From Paenibacillus_I sp035510375 (GTDB lineage: Bacteria > Bacillota > Bacilli > Paenibacillales > Paenibacillaceae): a stretch of 64,000 bases of DNA. Below, in pieces: positions 50,930 to 58,741 of the stretch. Under the pieces are notes generated by a model. It had not been told where the DNA came from and made no database searches. It saw only the letters and a program-made list of their open reading frames with translations. The translations under genes and the position numbers were made by a program. Each line of letters begins with the position of its first letter. Positions within the stretch are counted from its first letter, which is position 1. The DNA lies in NCBI RefSeq assembly GCF_035510375.1, contig NZ_DATKHG010000003.1. The stretch is one strand, 5' to 3'.

Positions 50930-51162
50930 GAAACGTTGTGACGGGACTAGTACGTACGAGGCGCTTTGCGTGCAGAGAGTGGATTCCGAGGCTGCAAGAA
51001 TCCATCGCGGGACCGTGCCGAACCCACCCCCGAACGGCCGGCGAGGAGCCGGACAGCGCCTGCTGTTATCAGGCCGGAAGCAGGATGATCTTTGCATCAT
51101 CAATTAAGGTGGTACCGCGGAAGCCAGACTTTCGTCCTTTCATCAGGACGGAAGTCTTTTTT
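50930..51162 (+). ncRNA. T-box leader with candidate proline specifier
   Basis: The leader has stem I landmarks AGTA (in ACTAGTACG), AGAGAG and the distal GGCTGCAAGAATCC, and the antiterminator T-box AAGGTGGTACCGCG at 51106-51119. An intrinsic terminator follows (GACTTTCGTCCT paired with AGGACGGAAGTC, six Ts, to 51162). After the S-turn GAA (51020-51022) the specifier position reads CCA (51024-51026), a proline codon. Uncharged tRNA-Pro would bind and permit transcription of proBAC and the mtn genes. Confidence 0.92.
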
Positions 51163-51187
51163 AATTTTGGAAGGTAGGGTTGCCGGA

Positions 51188-52291
51188 ATGGCCGAAGTCA
51201 TCGTCGTCAAAATCGGCAGCAGCTCGCTCACATCGGAGGAAGGCGGCCTGAACCGCGACCGGATCGGGTATTTCGCCGGAGAGCTGTCTGCGCTTATCAA
51301 TCAGGGCCGCAAGGTGCTGCTGGTCACCTCCGGCGCCGTCGCCGCCGGTTTCAAGCGGATCGGCTATGCGGCGCGCCCCAAGCTGCTGCATGAGAAGCAG
51401 GCGGCCGCGGCCGTCGGCCAGGCGCTGCTGATGCAGGCCTATCAGGAGGCGTTTGCCCGTTACGGCATCGGCGTTGCGCAAATCTTGCTCACGCGCGGCG
51501 ATTTCTCCAACCGGAGCCGTATCCGGAACGCGCAAATGACGATCGAGGAGCTGCTGCGGCAGAACGTCCTCCCCATCGTCAACGAGAACGACACGGTTGT
51601 CGTCGACGAGCTGAAATTCGGCGACAACGATACGCTGTCCGCGCTGGTCGCCAATCTCGTCAAGGCGCGGCTGCTGCTGATCCTGACCGATATCGAGGGA
51701 CTTTACACCGCCGATCCGCGTAAAAATCCGGGCGCCGTCCGGATCGAACGGGTCACGCAAATATCGGAGGACATCATGGCGGTCGCAGGCGGCGCGGGCT
51801 CCACCGTCGGCACGGGCGGCATGCGCTCGAAAATCGAGGCGGCGCGGATCGCGATGCGCGGCGGCGTGTCCGCTTTCATCGGCAGGGCGACCGAGCCGGG
51901 GGATATCGCGGCCGGCGCCCTTGGACGCGGCAGAGGAACCTATTTCGAGACGAGCGGGCACAGCTTGTCGATGAAAAAGCAATGGCTCGGGTTTCACTCA
52001 AGCCCGCAGGGCAAAATCACCGTCGACGCCGGCGCCGAATCGGCCTTGCACGCCGGAGGCAAAAGTCTCCTCCCCGCCGGCATCCGGACGGTGGAGGGCG
52101 AGTTCCATCCCGGCGACGTCGTCGAGGTGGTCAACGAGCGCGGCGAAACGGTCGGCCGGGGCGTCGTCAACTACGCCGCCTGGCAGATCAAGGCGGTCGC
52201 CGGCCTCGGCACGGAGGAAGTGCGCAAGCGCGTCGACGTCGCGCGCATCGAAGTGATACACCGGGACGAATGGGTTACGTTAAAAAGCTGA
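51188..52291 (+). CDS. proB: Glutamate 5-kinase
   Basis: First step of proline synthesis, phosphorylating glutamate. The 367-residue protein has the amino-acid kinase domain (VVKIGSSSLTSEEGG, VTSGAVAAGF, NENDTV and FGDNDTLSA) and a C-terminal PUA domain (about 275-360). It is usually feedback-inhibited by proline. The ATG at 51188 fits the family N-terminus, but the ribosome site (GGAAGG) is distant. It is the first gene after the T-box terminator. Confidence 0.95.
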   Translation: MAEVIVVKIGSSSLTSEEGGLNRDRIGYFAGELSALINQGRKVLLVTSGAVAAGFKRIGYAARPKLLHEKQAAAAVGQALLMQAYQEAFARYGIGVAQILLTRGDFSNRSRIRNAQMTIEELLRQNVLPIVNENDTVVVDELKFGDNDTLSALVANLVKARLLLILTDIEGLYTADPRKNPGAVRIERVTQISEDIMAVAGGAGSTVGTGGMRSKIEAARIAMRGGVSAFIGRATEPGDIAAGALGRGRGTYFETSGHSLSMKKQWLGFHSSPQGKITVDAGAESALHAGGKSLLPAGIRTVEGEFHPGDVVEVVNERGETVGRGVVNYAAWQIKAVAGLGTEEVRKRVDVARIEVIHRDEWVTLKS

Positions 52292-52308
52292 CGGGAGGCT
52301 GAATCCGA

Positions 52309-53577
52309 ATGAAGGAAGCTAAAGCTGCAGCGAGCGAAGTAAAGGAAAAGGCGCTGCGCGCCAAATCGGCGGCAGGCGCCATGAACCGGCTGACAACGGA
52401 GCAAAAGAACGGGGCGCTGCTCCGGATGGCGGACGCGCTGATCGCGTCGTCCGCTTCGATCTTGGAGGCGAATGAGCGGGACTTGCGGCGCGGCCGCGAG
52501 AACGGCACAAGCGCCTCCCTGCTCGACCGGCTGGCCTTGAACGAAAGCCGGATCGCCGGCATGGCAGACGGACTGCGCCAAATCGCGGAGCTGCCCGACC
52601 CGGTCGGCGACAAGCTCGTGTCGTTCAGCCGCCCCAACGGGCTGCTCGTCGAGCAGGTCCGCGTGCCGCTCGGCGTGATCGGCATGATCTACGAGGCCAG
52701 GCCGAATGTGACGGTCGACGCCGCCGGGCTCTGCCTGAAAACCGGCAACGCGGTCGTGCTGCGCGGCGGTTCGGCCGCGATCGAATCGAACAAGCGGATC
52801 GTGGAGATTTTGCACGGGGCGCTGTCTGAAACGGCGATGCCTCCGGAGGCGCTTCAATTAATTGAGGATTCGGACCGGAAATCGGTCGATGAGATGCTGA
52901 AGCTGAACGGCCTGCTGGATGTCGTCATTCCACGGGGCGGCGCGGCGTTGATCCGCAATGTTGTGGAAAATGCCACCGTGCCCGTCATCGAGACCGGCGC
53001 CGGCATCTGCCACACATTCGTCGACGAAAGCGCCGACGCCGGCATGGCGGCCGACATCGCGCACAACGCCAAGGTGCAGCGCCCTTCGGTTTGCAACGCG
53101 ATGGAAACGCTGCTCGTTCACCGCGCTTTTGCGGGCCGTCACCTGCCGGCCATTGCCGGCAGGCTGCTGGAGGCCGGGGTCGAGCTGCGCGGCTGTCCCG
53201 AAACGCGCGCGCTGCTGGCGGAGGCCAAGCCCGTATCGGACGACGACTACGCAACGGAATATAACGATTATATTCTGAACATAAGGATCGTCGGGAGCCT
53301 CGATGAAGCGCTGGCCCATATCGAGCGGTTCGGCACGAAGCATTCGGAGTGCATCGTCACCGCAGACCGGGCGAGCGCCGAGCGTTTCCTGCAGGAGGTG
53401 GACGCGGCGGCCGTCTACCATAACGCCTCCACCCGCTTCACCGACGGCTTCGAGTTCGGCTTCGGCGCAGAGATCGGCATCAGCACGCAAAAGCTTCATG
53501 CGCGGGGTCCGATGGGCTTGCCCGCCCTCACCTCGACCAAATACCGGATTTACGGCAGCGGACAGGTCCGCGGATAG
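52309..53577 (+). CDS. proA: Gamma-glutamyl phosphate reductase
   Basis: NADPH-dependent second step of proline synthesis. A 422-residue aldehyde-dehydrogenase-fold protein with the nucleotide segment LKTGNAVVLRGGSAA, the catalytic cysteine in QRPSVCNAMETLL and the C-terminal segment DGFEFGFGAEIGIST. It follows proB by 17 bases with GGGAGG in the gap, forming the usual proBA unit. Confidence 0.97.
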   Translation: MKEAKAAASEVKEKALRAKSAAGAMNRLTTEQKNGALLRMADALIASSASILEANERDLRRGRENGTSASLLDRLALNESRIAGMADGLRQIAELPDPVGDKLVSFSRPNGLLVEQVRVPLGVIGMIYEARPNVTVDAAGLCLKTGNAVVLRGGSAAIESNKRIVEILHGALSETAMPPEALQLIEDSDRKSVDEMLKLNGLLDVVIPRGGAALIRNVVENATVPVIETGAGICHTFVDESADAGMAADIAHNAKVQRPSVCNAMETLLVHRAFAGRHLPAIAGRLLEAGVELRGCPETRALLAEAKPVSDDDYATEYNDYILNIRIVGSLDEALAHIERFGTKHSECIVTADRASAERFLQEVDAAAVYHNASTRFTDGFEFGFGAEIGISTQKLHARGPMGLPALTSTKYRIYGSGQVRG

Positions 53578-53592
53578 GAGATGACTTTTACC

Positions 53593-54471
53593 ATGTCACA
53601 GGAGAGAGACGCAACCGCGGCGGCGGTCGCGGATATGCGCTGTTGCTTTTACGGCGCCGGCTCGATGGCCGAAGCGATCGTTCGCGGCCTGCTGGGCGAA
53701 GGCCTTGCCCGGCCGGAGCGGATCGGCGTCATTAACCGGTCCAACGTCGACCGGCTGAGCGAGCTTCGCGAACAATACGGCGTCGAAGCGCCTTCCGGAG
53801 AAGCGGACAAAAATCGCCTGCTTGCGGAGGCGGACGTCATTTTCTTATGCATGAAGCCGAAGGACGCGGACGCCGCGCTGCGCGGCCTGTCCGCCCTCGT
53901 CTCGGAGAAGCAGCTGCTCGTCTCCGTCATCGCCGGCCTGTCGACCGCCACGATCGGCAAGCTGATCGGCAAGCCGGTCGCCATCGTTCGCACGATGCCC
54001 AACACGTCGAGCACGATCGGGCTCGGCGCGACCGGCCTTTGCTGCAACGCATTCGTGACCGCCTCGCAGCAGGCAACGGCCGAGGCGCTCTTCCGCGCCG
54101 TCGGCATCACGACGGTGGTCGAGGAGCCGCTGATCGATGCGGTAACCGGCTTGTCGGGCAGCGGCCCGGCTTACATTTACTACGTCATGGAAGCGATGAT
54201 CGAAGCCGGCATGCGGCTCGGCCTGTCGCCGGAGGCGTCGCAGGAGCTGACGGTTCAGACCGTGCTCGGCGCCGCCTCGATGGTCAAGGCTACGGGCGAA
54301 GCGCCCGCCGAGCTCAGGCGCAAGGTTACGTCGCCAGGCGGCACGACGCAGGCCGCGGTTGAACTGTTGAACGACAAGCAAGTGTCCGAAACGCTGGTGC
54401 GCGCCGTTCTTCGGGCGGCGGAACGCGCCGGCGAGCTGGGCGCCGCTTTGGAGAGGAGCACGATATCATGA
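53593..54471 (+). CDS. proC: Pyrroline-5-carboxylate reductase
   Basis: Last step of proline synthesis. A Rossmann domain opens with FYGAGSMAEAIVRGLL, and the family signature near the C-terminus is VTSPGGTTQAAVELL; the segment GSGPAYIYYVMEAM is also typical. I chose the ATG at 53593 (292 residues), 12 bases after AGGAG; the ATG at 53581 touches that site. It overlaps mtnW by 4 bases (ATGA), so proC and mtnW are translationally coupled. Confidence 0.95.
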   Translation: MSQERDATAAAVADMRCCFYGAGSMAEAIVRGLLGEGLARPERIGVINRSNVDRLSELREQYGVEAPSGEADKNRLLAEADVIFLCMKPKDADAALRGLSALVSEKQLLVSVIAGLSTATIGKLIGKPVAIVRTMPNTSSTIGLGATGLCCNAFVTASQQATAEALFRAVGITTVVEEPLIDAVTGLSGSGPAYIYYVMEAMIEAGMRLGLSPEASQELTVQTVLGAASMVKATGEAPAELRRKVTSPGGTTQAAVELLNDKQVSETLVRAVLRAAERAGELGAALERSTIS

Positions 54472-55703
54472 GCGACAACGGCAATGCCTATTGCCGCGCA
54501 ACGTACCGCTGCTTTGACGACAAGGCGGATTTCGGCAAGAAAGCGGCGTCCATCGCCATCGGCCTGACGGTCGGGAGCTGGACCGAGCTGCCCGAGGCGA
54601 AGAAAGCAGAGATGGAGAAGCATCTCGGCAAGGTCGTCTCCGTTACCGAATACGAGGCCGGCCGGCCGCCGACCGGCGAACGTTGCGCCGATATCGTGAT
54701 CGATTATCCGGACGTCAATTTCAGCCGCGACATCCCCGCCCTGCTCGTTACCGTTTTCGGCAAGCTGTCGATGGACGGCAGGATCAAGCTGCTCGATCTG
54801 GACGTGTCCGAAGGCTTCCGGTCCGCTTTCCCGGGTCCGCGGTTCGGCGTCCAAGGTGTGCGGGATTTGCTCGGCGTGCATGACCGGCCGCTGCTCATGA
54901 GCATTTTCAAATCGGTCATCGGCCACGATCTGTCCGGCCTGAAGGAACAGTTTTACCGCCAGGCGCTCGGCGGCGTCGATCTGATCAAGGACGACGAAAT
55001 ATTGTTCGAGAATCCGCTCACGCCGCTCGAGAAGCGGATCGAAACCTGCATGGCCGCGGCCCGGGAAGCGCTGGCCGAGACCGGCCAGAAGCTGCTGTAC
55101 GCCGTTAACCTGACCGGCCCGACGTTCAAGCTTGCCGATAACGCCAGGCGCGCGGTCGCCGCGGGCGCGAATGCGCTGCTGTTCAACGTGCTTGCCTACG
55201 GCTACGACGCGCTGTATGAGCTCAGCCGCGATCCCGGCATCAACATCCCGATCGTCGCGCACCCGGCCATGGCGGGCGCCTTTTATCCGTCGCCGCATTA
55301 CGGCATCGCCGCCCCGCTGCTGCTCGGCAAGCTGATGCGGCTGGCCGGCGCGGATCTCGTGCTGTTCCCTTCCCCTTACGGCTCGGTTGTCATGCCGAAG
55401 GAAGAAAACCTTGCCGTGAGGGACGCCCTGTTGGATGAAAGCGTGTCGGGACGGACAAGCTTCCCCGTGCCGTCTGCGGGCATTCACCCGGGCCTTGTGC
55501 CGCTGATCCTGAAGGATTTCGGCAAGGAGGTCGTCGTGAACGCAGGCGGCGGCGTGCACGGCCATCCGCTCGGTACGGCCGCCGGCGGACAGGCGTTCAG
55601 GCAGGCGATCGAGGCCACACTGAACGGAGAGCCGCTGCGCCACGCCGCGCTGCGCCACGAAGCGCTGCGCGAGGCAATCGAAGCGTGGGGGGTTCGGGAA
55701 TGA
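54468..55703 (+). CDS. mtnW: 2,3-diketo-5-methylthiopentyl-1-phosphate enolase (RuBisCO-like protein)
   Basis: This RuBisCO-like protein tautomerises diketomethylthiopentyl phosphate in methionine salvage. The 411-residue sequence has the carbamylated-lysine/metal motif GGVDLIKDDE, the loop HPAMAGAFYPSPHYG and the C-terminal VVNAGGGVHGHPLGTAAGG. The usual catalytic loop-6 lysine of true RuBisCO is not seen. Its ATG overlaps the proC stop and its stop overlaps mtnX. Confidence 0.95.
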   Translation: MSDNGNAYCRATYRCFDDKADFGKKAASIAIGLTVGSWTELPEAKKAEMEKHLGKVVSVTEYEAGRPPTGERCADIVIDYPDVNFSRDIPALLVTVFGKLSMDGRIKLLDLDVSEGFRSAFPGPRFGVQGVRDLLGVHDRPLLMSIFKSVIGHDLSGLKEQFYRQALGGVDLIKDDEILFENPLTPLEKRIETCMAAAREALAETGQKLLYAVNLTGPTFKLADNARRAVAAGANALLFNVLAYGYDALYELSRDPGINIPIVAHPAMAGAFYPSPHYGIAAPLLLGKLMRLAGADLVLFPSPYGSVVMPKEENLAVRDALLDESVSGRTSFPVPSAGIHPGLVPLILKDFGKEVVVNAGGGVHGHPLGTAAGGQAFRQAIEATLNGEPLRHAALRHEALREAIEAWGVRE

Positions 55704-56374
55704 CGGACGGCAAAGCACGCGTCATCTTCTGCGATTTCGACGGTACGATTACCGTCAACGACAACATCGTCGCGATTATCCGTCACTTCAATCCCGACGG
55801 CTGGGAAGCGATCGTCGACGACATCGTTGCGCAGCGCAAAACGATCCGCGAAGGCGTCGGCGAGCTTTTCCGTCTGCTGCCGGCTTCGATGCAGAAAGAG
55901 GTCGTCGAGTACGCGATCGGCAACGCCGTCATTCGCGAAGGGTTCGCGGAACTGCTTCGCTTCTGCCGGTATGAATCGGTCGAGTTTTATGTCACAAGCG
56001 GCGGAATCGACTTTTTCGTCTATCCCCTGCTTGAGCGTTTCGGCATTCCGCGGGATCATATTTACTGCAACGCCAGCGATTTCACCGGCGAGCGGATCGA
56101 AATATTGTGGCCGCACCCGTGCGACGAGCATTGCGCGAACGATTGCGGGATGTGCAAAACGACGATCATGCGCCGTTTTCCGGCCGACCGGTACGAGCGT
56201 ATTCTGATCGGCGACAGCGTCACCGATTTTGAAGGCGCGAAGCAGGCGGACGTCGTATTCGCCCGCTCCCACCTGATCGACAAATGCGAGGAGCTTGGCG
56301 TCCCTTGCCTCCCCTACGAATCATTCTATGACGTAATCGACGCCTTGGAAGAAAGGACGGCTGCCTCCACATGA
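55700..56374 (+). CDS. mtnX: HK-MTPenyl-1-phosphate phosphatase
   Basis: A HAD-superfamily phosphatase acting after MtnW to give 1,2-dihydroxy-3-keto-5-methylthiopentene. Motif I is FCDFDGTIT and motif III/IV is GDSVTDFEGAKQAD. A cysteine-rich loop (CDEHCANDCGMC) is characteristic of bacillar MtnX. The ATG at 55700 overlaps the mtnW stop (ATGA) and gives 224 residues. Bacilli use separate MtnW and MtnX instead of the fused MtnC of proteobacteria. Confidence 0.94.
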   Translation: MTDGKARVIFCDFDGTITVNDNIVAIIRHFNPDGWEAIVDDIVAQRKTIREGVGELFRLLPASMQKEVVEYAIGNAVIREGFAELLRFCRYESVEFYVTSGGIDFFVYPLLERFGIPRDHIYCNASDFTGERIEILWPHPCDEHCANDCGMCKTTIMRRFPADRYERILIGDSVTDFEGAKQADVVFARSHLIDKCEELGVPCLPYESFYDVIDALEERTAAST

Positions 56375-57024
56375 GCTTTCAACTGATCACAACCGAAGAC
56401 AAAGCCCGCGCGCTGGGCGAGCTCCGCGAGATCAAATCGCTGTTCGCGTCCCGGGGCTGGTTCGCCGGTACGAGCGGCAATCTGTCAATCCGGGTCGGCG
56501 ACTACTCGCCGGAGCAGTTCCATTTCGCCGTTACGGCGAGCGGCAAGGACAAGTCGAAAGAAACGCCCGAGGACTTCCTGTTCGTCGACCAGGACGGCAA
56601 GCCCGCCGAAGCGACGAAGCTGAAGCCTTCGGCCGAGACGCTGATCCACTGCGAGATATACAGGCAGACGGGCTGCGGCGCCATTTTCCACGTGCATACG
56701 GTGTTCAACAACATCGTCTCGGAACGGTTCCGGGAACGCCGCTCGGTGCCGGTCGACGGCGTCGAGCTGATTAAAGCGTTCAACATTTGGGAAGAAGAGG
56801 CGAACATCGACATTCCGATCGTCTCCAATTTCGCCGAAATCCCGCGGATCGTGCCTGAAGTCGTCGAGCGGCTGGATGCGCGCATTCCCGGCATTCTGCT
56901 GCGCAAGCACGGCATCTATGCCTGGGGGGCCAACGCCTTCGAGGCGAAGCGCCATATCGAAGCGTTTGAGTTTTTGTTCGAGTACGTATACCGCTGGGAG
57001 CTGCTGAACGTTCACGGGAAGTAA
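56371..57024 (+). CDS. mtnB: Methylthioribulose-1-phosphate dehydratase
   Basis: Zinc-dependent class II aldolase-fold dehydratase of methionine salvage, 217 residues. The zinc ligands are in FHVHTVFNN and in LLRKHGIYAWG, and the phosphate-binding segment is TSGNLSIR. The ATG overlaps the mtnX stop. With mtnWX it gives three consecutive salvage steps. The remaining genes (mtnA, mtnK, mtnD, mtnN) are not in the window. A strong hairpin lies about 85 bases downstream. Confidence 0.95.
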   Translation: MSFQLITTEDKARALGELREIKSLFASRGWFAGTSGNLSIRVGDYSPEQFHFAVTASGKDKSKETPEDFLFVDQDGKPAEATKLKPSAETLIHCEIYRQTGCGAIFHVHTVFNNIVSERFRERRSVPVDGVELIKAFNIWEEEANIDIPIVSNFAEIPRIVPEVVERLDARIPGILLRKHGIYAWGANAFEAKRHIEAFEFLFEYVYRWELLNVHGK

Positions 57025-57106
57025 CGCCTTGGCGCGCGGCGCGCGTTGCATCACGGTGCTGCACGGCGGCTGCCGGAACGTACGATATTCGCTGGTTGAA
57101 ATGTAC

Positions 57107-57152
57107 GAAGGCCGGGACGGCCGCCGCATACGGCGCGCGCCTCCCGGCCTTC
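57107..57152 (+). terminator. GC-rich hairpin ending the pro-mtn operon
   Basis: A perfect 11-bp stem GAAGGCCGGGA / TCCCGGCCTTC with further inner pairing. There is no T-tract, so termination strength is uncertain. Confidence 0.55.
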
Positions 57153-57195
57153 GTTGCGGCCTGGGTTCGGGATCGGTCTGCGCCATGCCATTCGG

Positions 57196-57226
57196 TTGAC
57201 CTTGCCGTTACGGCAAGGTTTACAAT
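57196..57226 (+). promoter_or_regulatory. MerR-type promoter with perfect operator palindrome
   Basis: TTGACC (57196-57201) and TACAAT (57221-57226) are 19 bp apart, the over-long spacer typical of MerR-controlled promoters. The spacer region holds a perfect palindrome, ACCTTGCCGT-T-ACGGCAAGGT, at 57199-57219. It reads into the merR fragment. Confidence 0.85.
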
Positions 57227-57244
57227 CATAACGGGAGGGATACG

Positions 57245-57481
57245 ATGCGCATTCATGAAGCGGCCGCAATGGTCGGCATCACACCGAGGGCAATCCGTTT
57301 CTACGAGGAGGCGCGGTGCGGCGCTCCATGGCGGCTGTCAGACCCATGGCGTTCACAACCGGCACCTGCCGGGAAAATTCCGCATGAGACCGGTCGTATC
57401 CCGCCCTCAGCCCCTTTTGTTCGCTTTTATTTGCCCGAAAGCGGACATTTCCCTCACTCAGAGGGATTCCAGGTTTCTTGA
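57245..57481 (+). pseudogene. Truncated MerR-family regulator
   Basis: After GGGAGG the frame opens with MRIHEAAAMVGITPRAIRFY, the N-terminal helix-turn-helix of MerR regulators. Similarity ends after about 23 residues (at EEA, near 57313). The rest of the 78-codon frame is unrelated, Pro/His-rich and lacks the wing, dimerisation helix and effector domain. The gene looks truncated by deletion or insertion, leaving its promoter intact. Confidence 0.75.
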
Positions 57482-57718
57482 GAGGTGAAATTCCATCCGA
57501 GGGCCGGAAAATACCTCTCTCATCACCGATCCCCTGCTATTTCTTTTCTGAGGCAGGAATTTTCCCGTTCTCAAAGCTATTTTCCAGTGTCGTGTAATCC
57601 GGAAGACCACCGAGAGCCTAAAACTGCTCCCTCAGCATCTTTCCGTCTCCGCGCCGGCTCTGAGGGAGCAAAATTTACGCCCTCGCGCATACGCCCGCCC
57701 CCATTGGATCTGTAATCG
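57360..57718. other. Non-coding stretch with recurrent short motifs
   Basis: No convincing gene is seen. The strings ATTTTCC or GGAAAAT and CCCTCA/CTGAGG recur several times (for example near 57371, 57452, 57507, 57558 and 57660), as if a short unit had decayed. No fixed period could be set. Confidence 0.35.
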
Positions 57719-57756
57719 TAAAAAAGCCGAGCCGCCCTTGGGGACGCTCAGCTTTT
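57719..57756 (-). terminator. Terminator of the DnaD-domain gene
   Basis: On the minus strand AAGC-x-GAGC pairs with GCTC-x-GCTT followed by TTTTT. The stem begins within the last codons and stop of the gene. Confidence 0.8.
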
Positions 57757-58452
57757 TCCTCCGTTGCGGAAACGCCCGGCGTGCGCGCGCGCTTCCTCCA
57801 CATTCGTCACGCGGTTCCGGCTCCACTCAAGCAGGATTCGGTCGATATACCGAAAATGCAGCTTGCCCGCGAACACCGCTTCCTTCAAAGCGAAGCGGAT
57901 CAGCTCCTCCGGGTAACGATCCGTGTCGAGCCAGCCTCCGATCGTTTCCAGCTCCATCGGCGAGAGCGGCCTGCCGAATTCCTGCTCGAACACCGAGAAA
58001 ACATCCTGCGCGGACGGTTTGCGCGCCGGCTCGTCAAAGCCCGAGGCGGACGGCCCCGCTGCCGGCATCTGCGTCCCCCGCCCCGCGAAGGCCACCATCC
58101 ATTCAGCCGTCTTCACAATCCAGCCGTGCCAGTTGTATACCTCAGACTGCACGCCCGATACCGGATCGAACAGCTCGTCGATCGTCAGCAGCTTTTCCTT
58201 GAGCAGCTTCTGCAGCATCTGCCCGACGGCCTTGCCGCCGATCCCCATAACCTCGCCGAGCTGCTCGGGCGTGGGAAAGCCGTTGTTCTCGGCCTGCCGG
58301 TACACCGCCAGCTGGATCAGCAGCACGAGCTCGGAATCCGTCAAGCCGAGACGCCTGTAGCCGCGCAGGAGCGGCGCCGGGAGGTAGACGCCTCCCTCCG
58401 CCATCGCGGCCGCAACGCCCCGTACAAACGGCTCGCGTTCCATATCCTTCAT
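57748..58452 (-). CDS. dnaD: DnaD-domain replication-initiation protein
   Basis: A 234-residue protein of the DnaD family, which remodels DNA and helps load the replicative helicase at primosomes. The N-terminal DDBH1 winged helix spans about 1-110 (LGLTDSELVLLIQLAVYRQA and GEVMGIGGKAVGQML). The C-terminal DDBH2 domain ends with YIDRILLEW, the Y-x-x-x-I-L-x-x-W motif. The ATG at 58452 follows GGAGG copies made of a tetranucleotide repeat. Unlike in Bacillus, nth is not adjacent, so it could be a second DnaD-like gene. Confidence 0.88.
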   Translation of the reverse strand: MKDMEREPFVRGVAAAMAEGGVYLPAPLLRGYRRLGLTDSELVLLIQLAVYRQAENNGFPTPEQLGEVMGIGGKAVGQMLQKLLKEKLLTIDELFDPVSGVQSEVYNWHGWIVKTAEWMVAFAGRGTQMPAAGPSASGFDEPARKPSAQDVFSVFEQEFGRPLSPMELETIGGWLDTDRYPEELIRFALKEAVFAGKLHFRYIDRILLEWSRNRVTNVEEARAHAGRFRNGGKS

Positions 58453-58462
58453 TCCTTCCCTT

Positions 58463-58479
58463 CCTCCCTCCCTCCCTCC
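58463..58479. repeat. Tetranucleotide microsatellite at the dnaD ribosome site
   Basis: (CCTC)4C on the plus strand reads as GGAGG repeats on the dnaD message, 10-27 bases before the ATG. It supplies the Shine-Dalgarno in several registers. Confidence 0.75.
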
Positions 58480-58482
58480 GGG

Positions 58483-58698
58483 GGCTCCGGTTGTTCGGGT
58501 GCTTCAAGGCTCCGGTTGTTCGGGTGCTTCGCTCCGTTTCGCGTCCGTTTCCTGATCCACTAAGCCCCACTAAGGTGGAAACGGCCACAAACAAGTCGCT
58601 CTTCCCCCGAACAACCTCCGCTGCAATTTGGGGATTACACCCCAAAAAACAGCGCGAAACCGGATCGAATAAGTGTGCTTCTCTCCGAACAACCTTCG
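58483..58698. repeat. Intergenic repeat family, direct and inverted copies
   Basis: GGCTCCGGTTGTTCGGGTGC plus TTC is repeated exactly at 58483-58505 and 58508-58530 (25-bp period). The complement core CCGAACAACCT(C/T)CG occurs at 58607-58620 and 58685-58698 (78-bp period, flanks also similar). A hairpin TTTGGGG-ATTACA-CCCCAAA lies between them. No gene is seen in 58453-58741. Confidence 0.75.
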
Positions 58699-58741
58699 CC
58701 ATAACCCCATTATAAAAACAACAACTAAATAACGGACGAAA

